A model generated the notes under the pieces. It did no database searches, was not told where the DNA came from, and saw nothing but the letters and a program-made list of their open reading frames with translations. Shown here in pieces: positions 56,475-64,000 of a stretch of DNA of 64,000 nucleotides. Every line of letters begins with the position of its first letter. Within the stretch, counting starts at the first letter, position 1. Source of the DNA: Oceanicoccus sp. (GTDB lineage: Bacteria; Pseudomonadota; Gammaproteobacteria; Pseudomonadales; Dasaniaceae); the NCBI RefSeq assembly GCF_029238675.1, contig NZ_JAQWFR010000005.1:1-64000 (forward strand), read 5' to 3'. The position numbers and the translations under genes were made by a program.

Positions 56475-56582
56475 CCCGTCATTCCCGCGAAGGCGGGAAC
56501 CCAGCGCTGTAGATTTCCGCGTACGCGGAAATAACAGCATAAGCATGCAGGCTGGATTCCCGCCTTCGCGGGAATGACGGGG
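56475..56582. repeat. CCGTCATTCCCGCG inverted repeat element (108 bp)
   Basis: CCCGTCATTCCCGCGAAGGC and the inverted GGGAATGACGGG flank an internal part with CGCTGTAGATTTCCGCGTACGCGGAAATAACAGCATAAGCATGCAG. The internal sequence shares most positions with the element in dapC; it carries an extra GTACGC palindrome instead of the longer dapC insert. It is located between rdgC and fklB. Confidence 0.92.
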
Positions 56583-56590
56583 GCTGGCGT

Positions 56591-57211
56591 CTAGCTAACG
56601 ATATCAATCAATTCGACGTCAAAGACTAATGTCGCATAAGGCCCAATAGCACCACCGGCACCACGCTCACCATAAGCCAACTGATAAGGCAGATATAAAC
56701 GCCATTTAGAACCCACACCCATCATTTGCAGGGCTTCAGTCCAACCGGCAATCACACCATTAACAGGGAATTCCGCTGGCTCACCGCGATCAACAGAGCT
56801 GTCAAAAACAGTGCCGTCGACTAAAGTACCGTGGTAATGAGTACGAACAGTAGAAGTTGCAACCGGCTTTTCGCCATCGCCTGCTACCAGTACTTCATAC
56901 TGCATACCGCTTTCAGTAACAGTCACTTCATCGCGCTTGGCGTTGTCGGCTAAAAAGGCTTCCCCTTCGGCGGACATTTCTTTTGATTGTTCAGCCTCCT
57001 TAGCTTGCATGCGCGCATTGATTTCTTCATAGGCTGCACTGAGTAACTCAGTCTCAACAGCACTGGGCACACCGTTAAGAGCGTCTCTAACACCTTCAAC
57101 CACGGCATCCATCTCAATACCATCAAAAGGGTTGCCCGCTAGCTGGTCGCCCATTTGGCGGCCCACACCGTAGCTGACGCGTTGTTCTACTGTTGTATAT
57201 TTCTCAGACAT
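56591..57211 (-). CDS. fklB: FKBP-type peptidyl-prolyl cis-trans isomerase
   Basis: A 206-residue FKBP with an N-terminal dimerisation domain (TVEQRVSYGVGRQMGDQL, FDGIEMDAVVEGVRDAL) and a C-terminal FKBP domain (VRTHYHGTLVDGTVFDSS, VIAGWTEALQMMGVGSKW, LAYGERGAGGAIGPYATLVF). I start at MSEKYTT because the upstream part of the track frame is not typical. There is no signal peptide, so it is cytoplasmic FklB-like rather than FkpA. Confidence 0.93.
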   Translation of the reverse strand: MSEKYTTVEQRVSYGVGRQMGDQLAGNPFDGIEMDAVVEGVRDALNGVPSAVETELLSAAYEEINARMQAKEAEQSKEMSAEGEAFLADNAKRDEVTVTESGMQYEVLVAGDGEKPVATSTVRTHYHGTLVDGTVFDSSVDRGEPAEFPVNGVIAGWTEALQMMGVGSKWRLYLPYQLAYGERGAGGAIGPYATLVFDVELIDIVS

Positions 57212-57379
57212 AAGTTTCACTTCACCGGATATTAAAAAGGCGCGCATTCTAGCATAAAGCCTGTGGCGATAAACCCGAATTGTGGACCAGCCAGCATAAT
57301 CGGCCGCCATCAACTCTGGGCGAGGCATAGCGGCCATTGTCTGCTATGATGACCTAATGCCCTTTAAAAGACCCTCTCC

Positions 57380-57703
57380 GTGAAAAAAATTATCTCTAAA
57401 GCCGATATTCGTAATGATATGGAAAAACAAATTGCCGACTTCCTTAAAAAAGGCGGCGAGGTGGCGGAAATTGAACGGGGAATTAGTGGCAGGGAAAATC
57501 CCAACGGGCCATTAAAGCCCGACGGCACTGCTTTTCAACAACCCAAACAAGGCCGCACTTATGTACCTGAGGTGATTGCTGCCATTGATGCACGGCGCAA
57601 TAAGAAGCTGGAAAAACCCAAGCCCAGTATTCGCCGGCCGCGAAAGAAAATTATTTATGATGATTTTGGTGAACCATTGCGCGAAGTTTGGGTGGATGAG
57701 TAA
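57380..57703 (+). CDS. conserved hypothetical basic protein, 107 aa
   Basis: A 107-residue very polar protein starting at GTG. The conserved-looking part is MEKQIADFLKKGGEVAEIERGISGR, which I recall from small uncharacterised proteins of pseudomonads and relatives; the C-terminal half is basic (RRNKKLEKPKPSIRRPRKK) and ends acidic. No membrane segment. The function is unknown; nucleic acid binding is suggested only by charge. Confidence 0.7.
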   Translation: MKKIISKADIRNDMEKQIADFLKKGGEVAEIERGISGRENPNGPLKPDGTAFQQPKQGRTYVPEVIAAIDARRNKKLEKPKPSIRRPRKKIIYDDFGEPLREVWVDE

Positions 57704-57820
57704 TCCATACACCGCCCTATATCATAGGGTATGAGCCAGCCTGCCTGGTTGAAACATCAAAATACGCCTATCCAATTGATTTTATTACGTATTCCCCCCC
57801 TTTTTAAGTGACTTCTTAAA

Positions 57821-57895
57821 CTATTCCCTAACTATTCCCTAACTATTCCCTAACTATTCCCTAACTATTCCCAACCATCCCCAACCATCCCTAAA
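57821..57895. repeat. 11-bp tandem repeat (CTATTCCCTAA)
   Basis: Four exact consecutive copies of CTATTCCCTAA are followed by degenerate CTATTCCCAAC and CATCCCCAAC/CATCCC units. It sits in a 369-base spacer otherwise free of recognisable genes; nothing else in the spacer is identified except an A+T-rich stretch before the next gene. Confidence 0.9.
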
Positions 57896-58072
57896 TCGCC
57901 ACTGCTCGAGACAAGTGACTAAAAATCTCACTTTTTTTCACAAATAGACTTGCGAGATAAACAAAGCCCACTAAACTGTATAGTTATACAGTACTGGTCA
58001 TTGATACAGACATGCTGATCGATACAGTACTTACCTGATTTATTAAACCGAACAGAAAACAGCAGAGAGAAG

Positions 58073-58333
58073 ATGATGATGAACTCAGCCAGCAACAGCG
58101 TATTTACCCAGGTCGACTACCGTCAGTTTCGCCAGCACCTCGCGGATATCACCACTAATGCCGTTAAGGGTAAAGGTTACGAAACAGCCATCTATGACCG
58201 CAAAGGTGATATTCAGGCGATTGTTCACGCCGCCTCTATTGATACCAACGGCCGCTGCTACCCTGCGGAATACTTTATTCGCACATCGGCTATACCGGCT
58301 GTTGCTGAACTTGATTGGCAATACGCCGCTTAA
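58073..58333 (+). CDS. hypothetical protein, 86 aa
   Basis: A short soluble-looking frame following GAGAGAAG. Three ATG codons in a row make the exact start ambiguous by two codons. The sequence (VDYRQFRQHLADITTNAVKG, YETAIYDRKGDIQAIVHAA, CYPAEYFIRTS) has a plausible alpha/beta composition but no family I recognise. It is followed directly by a palindromic repeat. Confidence 0.55.
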   Translation: MMMNSASNSVFTQVDYRQFRQHLADITTNAVKGKGYETAIYDRKGDIQAIVHAASIDTNGRCYPAEYFIRTSAIPAVAELDWQYAA

Positions 58334-58342
58334 CTCCCTCCT

Positions 58343-58368
58343 GTAGGGTGGATTGCAATCCACCCTAC
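58343..58368. repeat. palindromic repeat, GTAGGGTGGATTG family (copy 2)
   Basis: GTAGGGTGGATTG followed immediately by its reverse complement CAATCCACCCTAC, a perfect 26-base palindrome. It shares its arm with the 53-base element at 16871, apart from one base change (T to C in the centre). Likely a member of the same genome-wide repeat family. Confidence 0.88.
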
Positions 58369-58439
58369 CCCCTCCCCAGTTGGCCCCAAACTTATGCTAT
58401 GATGCCGCCTCTTTAAAACAGGCCAAATCAGACCCCATT

Positions 58440-58724
58440 ATGTATGTATTCTCCGTCAATGCCCGCACCCCCAAAGCTTTAGAAGGTTTTGCCAAAGGCG
58501 CTGAAGTACCCTTTATTATCTATATCAATTTCAAAGACCTGTTTGGTGCCGAGCAACTGTGCCAGATTTATTTAAAACAACAGGGCTTTGAAAGACCCGC
58601 GATTGAAAAAAGAAAATTGATTGAAGATAAATTTCTTGTTGACCAAAAACTCATTGCAGCCGACCCAGCCCTGAAAGAAGCGCTATCTACTGGTTACTCT
58701 ATTCAAATCTTTAGCTCCCACTAA
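58440..58724 (+). CDS. conserved hypothetical protein, 94 aa
   Basis: I place the start at MYVFSVNARTPKAL, since the upstream 29 codons of the track frame overlap the repeat. The protein (GFAKGAEVPFIIYINFKDLFG, YLKQQGFERPAIEKRKLIED, YSIQIFSSH) looks like a compact alpha/beta fold, possibly dimeric. It lies 9 bases before yejK. No function is evident. Confidence 0.6.
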   Translation: MYVFSVNARTPKALEGFAKGAEVPFIIYINFKDLFGAEQLCQIYLKQQGFERPAIEKRKLIEDKFLVDQKLIAADPALKEALSTGYSIQIFSSH

Positions 58725-58733
58725 AACAATACC

Positions 58734-59744
58734 ATGACCTTACAGCATTGCATTATCCACCAGATAGAGCGCCCGGTGCCCGGCGCTGATGTCACTACTA
58801 CTCTGCGCGACGAAGAAAACAGCAGCTCCGGCCCTGCCTATTCGCTGTTTGAGCAACTCAAGCAAAGCTACCAGCGCAGCAGCCAAAAACAGTACGGTCA
58901 TTTTGATAGTGAGCAAACCGATAACCCGGTGCCGGGTTGGTTGCAGGAACAACAGCAGGGTAAGTCACCTTTTGCCAGGACAACGCAACGGTTGTTAGAG
59001 CATTTGCAGCAAAAAATGGGCGACAATGACGAGGCTTTTTCTGCCCATATTCTATTTGCGCTGGAAACGGTAATGGACCAGGAGCAGCTGTATATTTTTT
59101 GGTTTAACCATGTTGAAGCTGCCCATATTGATAACACCCTGGATATAGCACCCACGCAATATATCGACAGTAATAAAATACTCTACGGAGCACGTCTGTT
59201 TATTGAAGAGTGGTTAGAAGAAGATTCGCAAAAATATCTTTCAATGATTACCAGCCGTGGTAATAAAAACTTAAGTGATACCTTCAGTGCCTTTCTTGGT
59301 TTTTCTACCGGCCTTGATCTGGTGGTTGAAACCAGTGAGTTCTTAACCATTGTTGACGACTATGCACAATCACTACCTGAAGAAAAAGTCACCGATTATA
59401 AAGGTAAAATTCTCGACTACTGTGTTGAGCAAGATAAGCAAGGGGCACCGGTTGTGTTTGAAGATATTTCCACACAACTGAACGAGCAACAACCCAAAGA
59501 ATTTGCTGAATTTGTCTCTTCCAAACAAGAATCCCCCAAGGCAGAAATCTATACCGACCGAGGCAGTTTAAAGCGCTATGTGCGTTATTTTGGTCGCGAT
59601 AAGAATATGAGTATCAGCTTTTCTGCTGATATGTTCGGCCAGAATATCGTCTATGACGAAGCCTCCGGCACTTTAACTATTAAAGAGATTCCCAAGTCCT
59701 TAAAACAGCAGTTGAAAAACTCTAATAAGCCAACAAAGGAATGA
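58734..59744 (+). CDS. yejK: nucleoid-associated protein YejK/NdpA
   Basis: A 336-residue cytosolic DNA-binding protein of the NA37 family. LSMITSRGNKNLSDTFSAFLG is the most conserved segment, and residues 250-330 (AEIYTDRGSLKRYVRYFGRD, MSISFSADMFGQNIVYDE) form the C-terminal domain. It is abundant in nucleoids and of poorly known role. It follows a small unknown gene in a probable operon. Confidence 0.92.
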   Translation: MTLQHCIIHQIERPVPGADVTTTLRDEENSSSGPAYSLFEQLKQSYQRSSQKQYGHFDSEQTDNPVPGWLQEQQQGKSPFARTTQRLLEHLQQKMGDNDEAFSAHILFALETVMDQEQLYIFWFNHVEAAHIDNTLDIAPTQYIDSNKILYGARLFIEEWLEEDSQKYLSMITSRGNKNLSDTFSAFLGFSTGLDLVVETSEFLTIVDDYAQSLPEEKVTDYKGKILDYCVEQDKQGAPVVFEDISTQLNEQQPKEFAEFVSSKQESPKAEIYTDRGSLKRYVRYFGRDKNMSISFSADMFGQNIVYDEASGTLTIKEIPKSLKQQLKNSNKPTKE

Positions 59745-59836
59745 TATTTACTATCAAAAAAATTGTGCTATAACTACTACCCAGAAACAAGGATGACCCT
59801 TCGGGGTTAATTAAATACTGTAAAAGGATAGCTAGT

Positions 59837-60247
59837 ATGCATGATATATGGGTTACCGAACTAATGACCCGCGAGGTCACCACCTGTAAAGCAGAAACAC
59901 TACTCACCGATGTAGTTAAAATGCTGCACAATCAAAAATTTTCATGCCTGGTCGTCGTCAAAGACGAAGCCCCCGTCGGCATAATCACCGAACGCGATAT
60001 GGTCACCATCCTGGCCGACATGCTAGCCGATGTGAGCTGGGACTCTCTCTCCGTTGCCAACTTTATGTCTGTGGACCCCATCACTATTATGGAAGACCAT
60101 ACCTTATTTGAAGCAGTTGATATTATTCGCGAAGAAGGCATTCGCCATGCACCGGTGATTAACCGGGAAAACAAATTGATAGGCTTGCTGACTCAAACCG
60201 ATATTATTAATGGCCTATATCGAGCAGCAGTATTAGAAGAAGCCTAA
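59837..60247 (+). CDS. tandem CBS-domain protein
   Basis: A 136-residue protein consisting of two CBS motifs: ELMTREVTTCKAETLLTDVV, continuing to GIITERDMV, and NFMSVDPITIMEDHTLFEAV, ending HAPVINRENKLIGLLTQTDI. Such pairs bind adenine nucleotides and act as regulatory modules or signal proteins. It stands alone after yejK. Its 3' end overlaps the convergent higA by four bases. Confidence 0.9.
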   Translation: MHDIWVTELMTREVTTCKAETLLTDVVKMLHNQKFSCLVVVKDEAPVGIITERDMVTILADMLADVSWDSLSVANFMSVDPITIMEDHTLFEAVDIIREEGIRHAPVINRENKLIGLLTQTDIINGLYRAAVLEEA

Positions 60248-60636
60248 GATATATTTTGCAGTGGATAATCCTGCACCAGATTTTCAGTCGGTATTTTTAG
60301 GCCAGCATGCAGTTTTCGAATCATGGTTAAGGTCAGCTTGCGCCGATAACTCAACACTTCTGACACTCGACCTGAGTGGCCGATATAGGGAATCAGGTCT
60401 TTGTCCTTAAGCCCGTATTGCTCCATACGAAAGCGAATCACCTCAATCGGGTTGGCTGCTTTGATCGTGAAGTTTTTGGCTTCGTAGACTTCGACCAGCG
60501 TCCCTAAAATATCGAGCTCATCACCCTCGGGGGTATCAGCGCGGGCATCCATCAGCACCATAATACGTTTTAGTGCCGCCTCGTAATCTGCTTTGGTTTT
60601 AATAGGTTTGATTGTCATGGTTGTCATGGTTGTCAT
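60244..60636 (-). CDS. higA: HigA-type antitoxin, second copy
   Basis: A 130-residue antitoxin: N-terminal helical part (KTKADYEAALKRIMVLMDAR, LDILGTLVEVYEAKN) and C-terminal HTH (VIRFRMEQYGLKDKDLIPYI, RVSEVLSYRRKLTLTMIRK). It overlaps the higB stop by ATGA. Three in-frame ATG codons lie within three near-identical 9-base repeats (ATGACAACC), so the true start may be the first or a later copy. Confidence 0.9.
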   Translation of the reverse strand: MTTMTTMTIKPIKTKADYEAALKRIMVLMDARADTPEGDELDILGTLVEVYEAKNFTIKAANPIEVIRFRMEQYGLKDKDLIPYIGHSGRVSEVLSYRRKLTLTMIRKLHAGLKIPTENLVQDYPLQNIS

Positions 60637-60932
60637 ATAGTCACCGCATCTATTTTATTGTAGGCCTCGTGGGTACCCACAAAACGCACATATACCATCT
60701 TGTATGGGTAATTAATTTTTACAATTAGCCGGTAGTCATTACCCTTTATGTTAAATACCACCCGGCTATCTGGCAGTATGCTGGCGTTTCTAAACTGCGC
60801 CTTTAGCTCTTGAGGTGTAGACCAGTTTGCCTGTAATACCTCGTCATGCGATGCCTCTAACTGCCCCTGTGAATCCGAATAAGCTGGCTGCTGCCAGAAC
60901 TCTCTCAAAGTCCTTTTTGAAATAATCCGCAT
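60633..60932 (-). CDS. higB: HigB-type toxin, second copy
   Basis: A 99-residue HigB toxin beginning MRIISKRTLREFWQQ, with DSRVVFNIKGNDYRLIVKIN and MVYVRFVGTHEAYNKID typical of HigB mRNA interferases. The track start is 17 codons upstream and would place the start inside the promoter palindrome, so I prefer this ATG. The pair is not close to any integrase and differs from the island pair, so it is an independent module. Confidence 0.9.
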   Translation of the reverse strand: MRIISKRTLREFWQQPAYSDSQGQLEASHDEVLQANWSTPQELKAQFRNASILPDSRVVFNIKGNDYRLIVKINYPYKMVYVRFVGTHEAYNKIDAVTI

Positions 60933-60946
60933 ATTAATTCCATTTC

Positions 60947-60979
60947 CTCCCATTATGGGAGCATTTATTGAATTGTCAA
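60947..60979 (-). promoter_or_regulatory. higBA promoter with palindromic operator
   Basis: On the minus strand TTGACA (60979-60974) is separated by 16 bases from CATAAT (60957-60952). The -10 lies inside the perfect palindrome CTCCCAT-A-ATGGGAG (60947-60961), so an antitoxin dimer bound here would occlude RNA polymerase. Predicted start of transcription is within 15 bases of the higB ATG. Confidence 0.65.
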
Positions 60980-61115
60980 ACACTATTTGCCAAAGGTTGT
61001 TTGGCCTGTTTAGTTGTTAGTTAATAGCACCGGATAGCATCCCTACCTTGGCTAGAAAAGTTTTACCTTTAAAATCAACAGCTTCTTTGTATGCGCCCTA
61101 TTGCATGCGCAGGAT

Positions 61116-61436
61116 TCACTCATTAACCCGATAAGCATCCATATGGATTTTCTCTACAAACCGCCCGAGCATAATCACCTGCCCACTATAGCGCTCATTC
61201 CCTGTACTGGTAAATTCAAAATTATAGGAACGCCATAGACACAGATCGCCGTTTTTGTTGCGCTTAAACCAAAAGCCCTTGAGCGCTACGCCATCATCCA
61301 ATAATTGTACGTTCATTTTTTTACAATGATCCCGGGTCGACCTTAAAGCAATTTGCTTCACACCCTGGGCATTCCACCACAACATAGTAAAGGCAACAAA
61401 AATAAACCCGACCAGCAAATCCCCTAAATCATACAT
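61116..61436 (-). CDS. DUF3301 domain-containing membrane-anchored protein
   Basis: A 106-residue protein with one N-terminal transmembrane helix (LGDLLVGFIFVAFTMLWW), then a soluble domain (GVALKGFWFKRNKNGDLCLW, YNFEFTSTGNERYSGQVIML). This is the DUF3301 layout of marine gammaproteobacteria and pseudomonads. It lies four bases downstream of the DUF2058 gene. The function is unknown. Confidence 0.85.
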   Translation of the reverse strand: MYDLGDLLVGFIFVAFTMLWWNAQGVKQIALRSTRDHCKKMNVQLLDDGVALKGFWFKRNKNGDLCLWRSYNFEFTSTGNERYSGQVIMLGRFVEKIHMDAYRVNE

Positions 61437-61440
61437 CGCC

Positions 61441-61983
61441 TTACCACATTAAATCATCAGGGATTTGGTAATCCGCATAGGGATCATCTTCATCCACTTC
61501 ATTACTGGCCACTTCATTGGCTACAATCACCCGCTTGGGTAAACGCTGCTGTATTTTTCCCGCTACGCCTGCAGGTACCACTTCATATTTGTCATTCAAA
61601 CTGACAATGGCTAAACGGCCACGACTAAGCTGCTCCAGCATGGTGTTATCAACCAGTATTTTTTTGATTTTTTTCTGGTCGGTAAAGTTGTAATCAATAT
61701 CGGCACCCTCGCGAGACAAACGATTAACCTCGATTAGCTGCTTAACCTGTGCAGCAATCGCTTTTTTATCCGCTTCGGCCTTGCGCTGTTCATTTAACTG
61801 ACGGTCGCGCTGTTGTTTCTCCTGACGGGATAGCTGTACTTGCTGCCTGGTTTCATCCACCACGCCATCTTTCGACTTGCGTTGCTGCTGAGTCTGTTTG
61901 GTTTTTTCTTTTTTGATTTGTTTGGCTTTCTTTTTATCTGCCAAGCCAGCTTTTAATAGCTGATCCTGTAATGAACCGGCCAT
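61441..61983 (-). CDS. DUF2058 domain-containing protein (YaiL-like)
   Basis: A 180-residue highly charged protein. The N-terminal MAGSLQDQLLKAGLADKKKAKQIKKEK stretch is typical of DUF2058/YaiL and is followed by a long Lys/Arg/Gln-rich coiled coil and a conserved C-terminal part (YNFTDQKKIKKILVDNTMLEQ, GRLAIVSLNDKYEVVPAGVA). Some homologues are linked to nucleoprotein or polysaccharide synthesis, but no function is settled. Confidence 0.88.
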   Translation of the reverse strand: MAGSLQDQLLKAGLADKKKAKQIKKEKTKQTQQQRKSKDGVVDETRQQVQLSRQEKQQRDRQLNEQRKAEADKKAIAAQVKQLIEVNRLSREGADIDYNFTDQKKIKKILVDNTMLEQLSRGRLAIVSLNDKYEVVPAGVAGKIQQRLPKRVIVANEVASNEVDEDDPYADYQIPDDLMW

Positions 61984-62253
61984 TACGCCACCTCCTGAGT
62001 CACTTTATCTAACACATCTACCATATGGCCTCACTGATGATTTCATGGTTGATAGTCATTATTTATTGGGTCGTTATTCAATAATGCTAGTTTACTGTGA
62101 AAGCGTCTTTTTAAACACCGTCCACCGCAGGGAATATTCAACCGTGATGAAAAAACCCCCAATGTCACAAAATCATCAAAAAGCACAGCTAGATTAGTAG
62201 TAATATCAGCAACTTGAACCATACTAGAAGCTCAATTTAGATAAGGATACACA

Positions 62254-63690
62254 ATGGTTAGAAGAACAAAAATTGTTGCCACTATAGGCCCCGCCTCCGG
62301 CAGCCGTGAAATGATTGGCCGCCTGTTAGATAAAGGGGTGAATGTGTTTCGCCTTAACTTCTCCCACGGCTCCGCCGATGGCCACCGGCAGCAAGCGCAA
62401 ATTATCCGGGAGGTCTGCGCCGAGAAGAAGATTTATGCTGCGATTTTAGGTGACTTGCAAGGCCCCAAAATTCGCATTGGCGATTTACATAAAGAGTCCC
62501 TGACACTGCCTGATGGTGGTGAGATTACCCTGACCATTGATGACAGCAAAGAGAAAACCGATAGCTGTGTCTCTGTAGGCTATAAGGCCCTGCCCTCTTC
62601 TGTGACTGTCGGCGATACCCTGCTGTTAGATGACGGGCTTATTCAGCTAACAGTCAATGATATTGAAGGTGACGATGTCCATTGCCAGATTAAAGTGGGC
62701 GGAGAATTAAAGTCACGTAAAGGCCTCAACCGCTTGGGTGGTGGTTTATCGGCCCCTGCTATTACTGAAAAAGACCTGGCTGATATTGAACTGGCAGCGG
62801 AACTTAAGCTGGATTTCCTGGCTGTTTCCTTCCCCAGTTGCGCTGATGACCTGATACCGGTTAAACAGAAGTTAGCAACCCTGAATGTCACCATTAATAT
62901 TATTTCCAAGATTGAACGCGCCGAAGCCGTGGCTAGCGATGATACGCTTAACGAGTTGATTAAAGCCTCAGACGGCGTGATGGTGGCCCGTGGTGACCTT
63001 GGCGTTGAAATTGGCGACGCCCAATTGATAGGCGTACAAAAGAAAATCATTCGCCAGGCCCGCCGTGCTAATAAGCCAGTGATTACTGCCACACAAATGA
63101 TGGAATCAATGATTAATGCACCGGTGCCAACCCGCGCTGAAGTCTTTGATGTGGCCAATGCCGTATTAGATGGTACCGATGCCGTTATGCTATCCGCCGA
63201 AACCGCCACCGGGAAATACCCGGAGAAAGTGGTTGCTGCTATGGCCGATGCCTGCCTGGGCGCAGAGCAACACCCGGATACACGAACTTCCGGTTACCGC
63301 ATTGATAAAACCATCGGCACGATTAATGAGTCGATCGCATTAGCTGCCATTTATGCCGCCAATCATCTTGAAAATGTCAAGGCGAGTATTTGTTTAACCG
63401 AATCCGGCGCTACCGCATTGATTATGTCGCGGCTAAGTTCAAGCCTACCCATTTATGGAATTTCCCGTCACCAGCAAACCTGCCAGCGCATGGCGCTGTA
63501 CCGTGGGGTTGTGCCTATTTTTGTAGACCTTAGCCATAACAATGGCGATACGCTCTATCCCGCCGCACTGGAAACCGCCGCCAAGCCAGCCTCGCTACAA
63601 CAAGGTGACCGGGTGATTATTACCTATGGCGATATTCACGGCTCAGGGGGTATGACTAATAACGTTAAAATCCTTGAATACCAGGGTTAA
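62254..63690 (+). CDS. pyk: pyruvate kinase
   Basis: A 478-residue glycolytic enzyme converting PEP and ADP to pyruvate and [36 protein letters not shown], the cation-binding lysine region [10 protein letters not shown], and [15 protein letters not shown] plus [11 protein letters not shown] form the canonical order. The C-terminal domain ([15 protein letters not shown]) is complete. An extra 270-base upstream spacer holds its promoter region. Its stop is 11 bases before arfB. Confidence 0.97.
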   Translation: MVRRTKIVATIGPASGSREMIGRLLDKGVNVFRLNFSHGSADGHRQQAQIIREVCAEKKIYAAILGDLQGPKIRIGDLHKESLTLPDGGEITLTIDDSKEKTDSCVSVGYKALPSSVTVGDTLLLDDGLIQLTVNDIEGDDVHCQIKVGGELKSRKGLNRLGGGLSAPAITEKDLADIELAAELKLDFLAVSFPSCADDLIPVKQKLATLNVTINIISKIERAEAVASDDTLNELIKASDGVMVARGDLGVEIGDAQLIGVQKKIIRQARRANKPVITATQMMESMINAPVPTRAEVFDVANAVLDGTDAVMLSAETATGKYPEKVVAAMADACLGAEQHPDTRTSGYRIDKTIGTINESIALAAIYAANHLENVKASICLTESGATALIMSRLSSSLPIYGISRHQQTCQRMALYRGVVPIFVDLSHNNGDTLYPAALETAAKPASLQQGDRVIITYGDIHGSGGMTNNVKILEYQG

Positions 63691-63701
63691 GTGAGCGCCC
63701 C

Positions 63702-64000
63702 ATGTTGATTCTCTCTACCCATGTCACGATACCCAGCCATGAATTGGAAATTACTGCTATTCGGGCACAAGGTGCCGGCGGCCAGAATGTTAACAAGGTA
63801 TCTTCAGCTATTCATTTACGTTTTGATGTCAAAGCCTCATCACTGCCAGACTTTTATAAACAGCGGCTACTGCAACTTAGCGACCAGCGCATCAGTAAAG
63901 ACGGAGTGATTGTGATTAAGGCCCAGACCCATCGCACCCAGGAAAAAAATCGTGACGATGCCCTGCAACGCCTGAAAGAGCTGATTAAAAAAGCGACCCA
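63702..64000 (+). CDS. arfB: alternative ribosome-rescue factor ArfB (5' part only)
   Basis: Missing from the ORF track because it runs off the right edge. The visible 99 codons start [20 protein letters not shown], then [20 protein letters not shown] carries the GGQ motif that hydrolyses peptidyl-tRNA in stalled ribosomes. [20 protein letters not shown] and [15 protein letters not shown] match YaeJ/ArfB; the C-terminal basic tail that enters the mRNA channel lies beyond the window. Confidence 0.92.
   Translation, partial: MLILSTHVTIPSHELEITAIRAQGAGGQNVNKVSSAIHLRFDVKASSLPDFYKQRLLQLSDQRISKDGVIVIKAQTHRTQEKNRDDALQRLKELIKKAT

Noticed and set aside
57821-57895. CRISPR array
   Set aside because: Units are 11 bases, tandem and without unique spacers; no cas genes are present.
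63721-63909. 62-aa ORF at the right edge
   Set aside because: Shadow of arfB, which runs in another frame from 63702 and carries the GGQ motif.

Overview
The window carries chromosomal DNA of a gammaproteobacterium. The gene order rpsB-tsf-pyrH-frr-uppS-cdsA-dxr-rseP-bamA-skp-lpxD-fabZ-lpxA-lpxB-rnhB-dnaE-accA-tilS is the classic gammaproteobacterial arrangement. The presence of lpx and bam genes shows a Gram-negative outer membrane. The FimV-like protein, RdgC, Hda, YejK, the DUF2066/DUF3108 genes and a homomeric Sat with a separate CysC suggest a free-living, probably marine, lineage near Cellvibrionales/Pseudomonadales-type organisms. That placement is inference from gene content, not from a phylogeny.

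Layout. 1-3.4 kb: a small catabolic operon on the minus strand (beta-keto acid cleavage enzyme, Gfo/Idh/MocA oxidoreductase, gamma-carbonic-anhydrase-like protein cut by the window edge) with a divergent LysR regulator. 3.7-5.1 kb: L-serine dehydratase. 5.4-10.4 kb: a genomic island abutting the 3' end of tRNA-Ala(GGC). It holds an intact tyrosine recombinase with an overlapping excisionase-like gene, a HigB/HigA toxin-antitoxin pair, an XRE regulator, an orphan gene, and the remains of a second integrase fused to what looks like a putA 3' end. It also holds about 0.7 kb without credible genes that folds into a chain of strong hairpins and ends in an intrinsic terminator; this is the best candidate for an undescribed element in the window. 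10.5-16.9 kb: fimV-like gene, gltX, a lipoprotein gene and tilS.

16.9-36.9 kb: the long minus-strand housekeeping block for fatty acid, lipid A, outer membrane, isoprenoid, phospholipid and translation functions. 37.4-44.5 kb: divergent plus-strand map-glnD-dapC-nth-yffB-dapD. 44.6-47.6 kb: hda, an AI-2E/PerM-type permease and a DUF2066 gene on the minus strand. 47.7-50.2 kb: purM-purN-DUF3108 on the plus strand. 50.2-57.2 kb: minus-strand thiolase, sat-cysC, trmH, cvfB-like, Dabb, rdgC and fklB. 57.4-64 kb: small conserved or unknown genes, yejK, a CBS-domain gene, a second HigBA pair with a readable promoter and palindromic operator, DUF3301, DUF2058, pyk and the start of arfB.

Two families of palindromic intergenic repeats recur. 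One is a CCGTCATTCCCGC...GCGGGAATGACGG element (four sites, three as full inverted pairs, one supplying the C-terminal codons of dapC). The other is a GTAGGGTGGATTG palindrome (two sites). An 11-bp tandem repeat lies at 57.8 kb. The core of the window is ordinary; the accessory interest is concentrated in the tRNA-Ala island.
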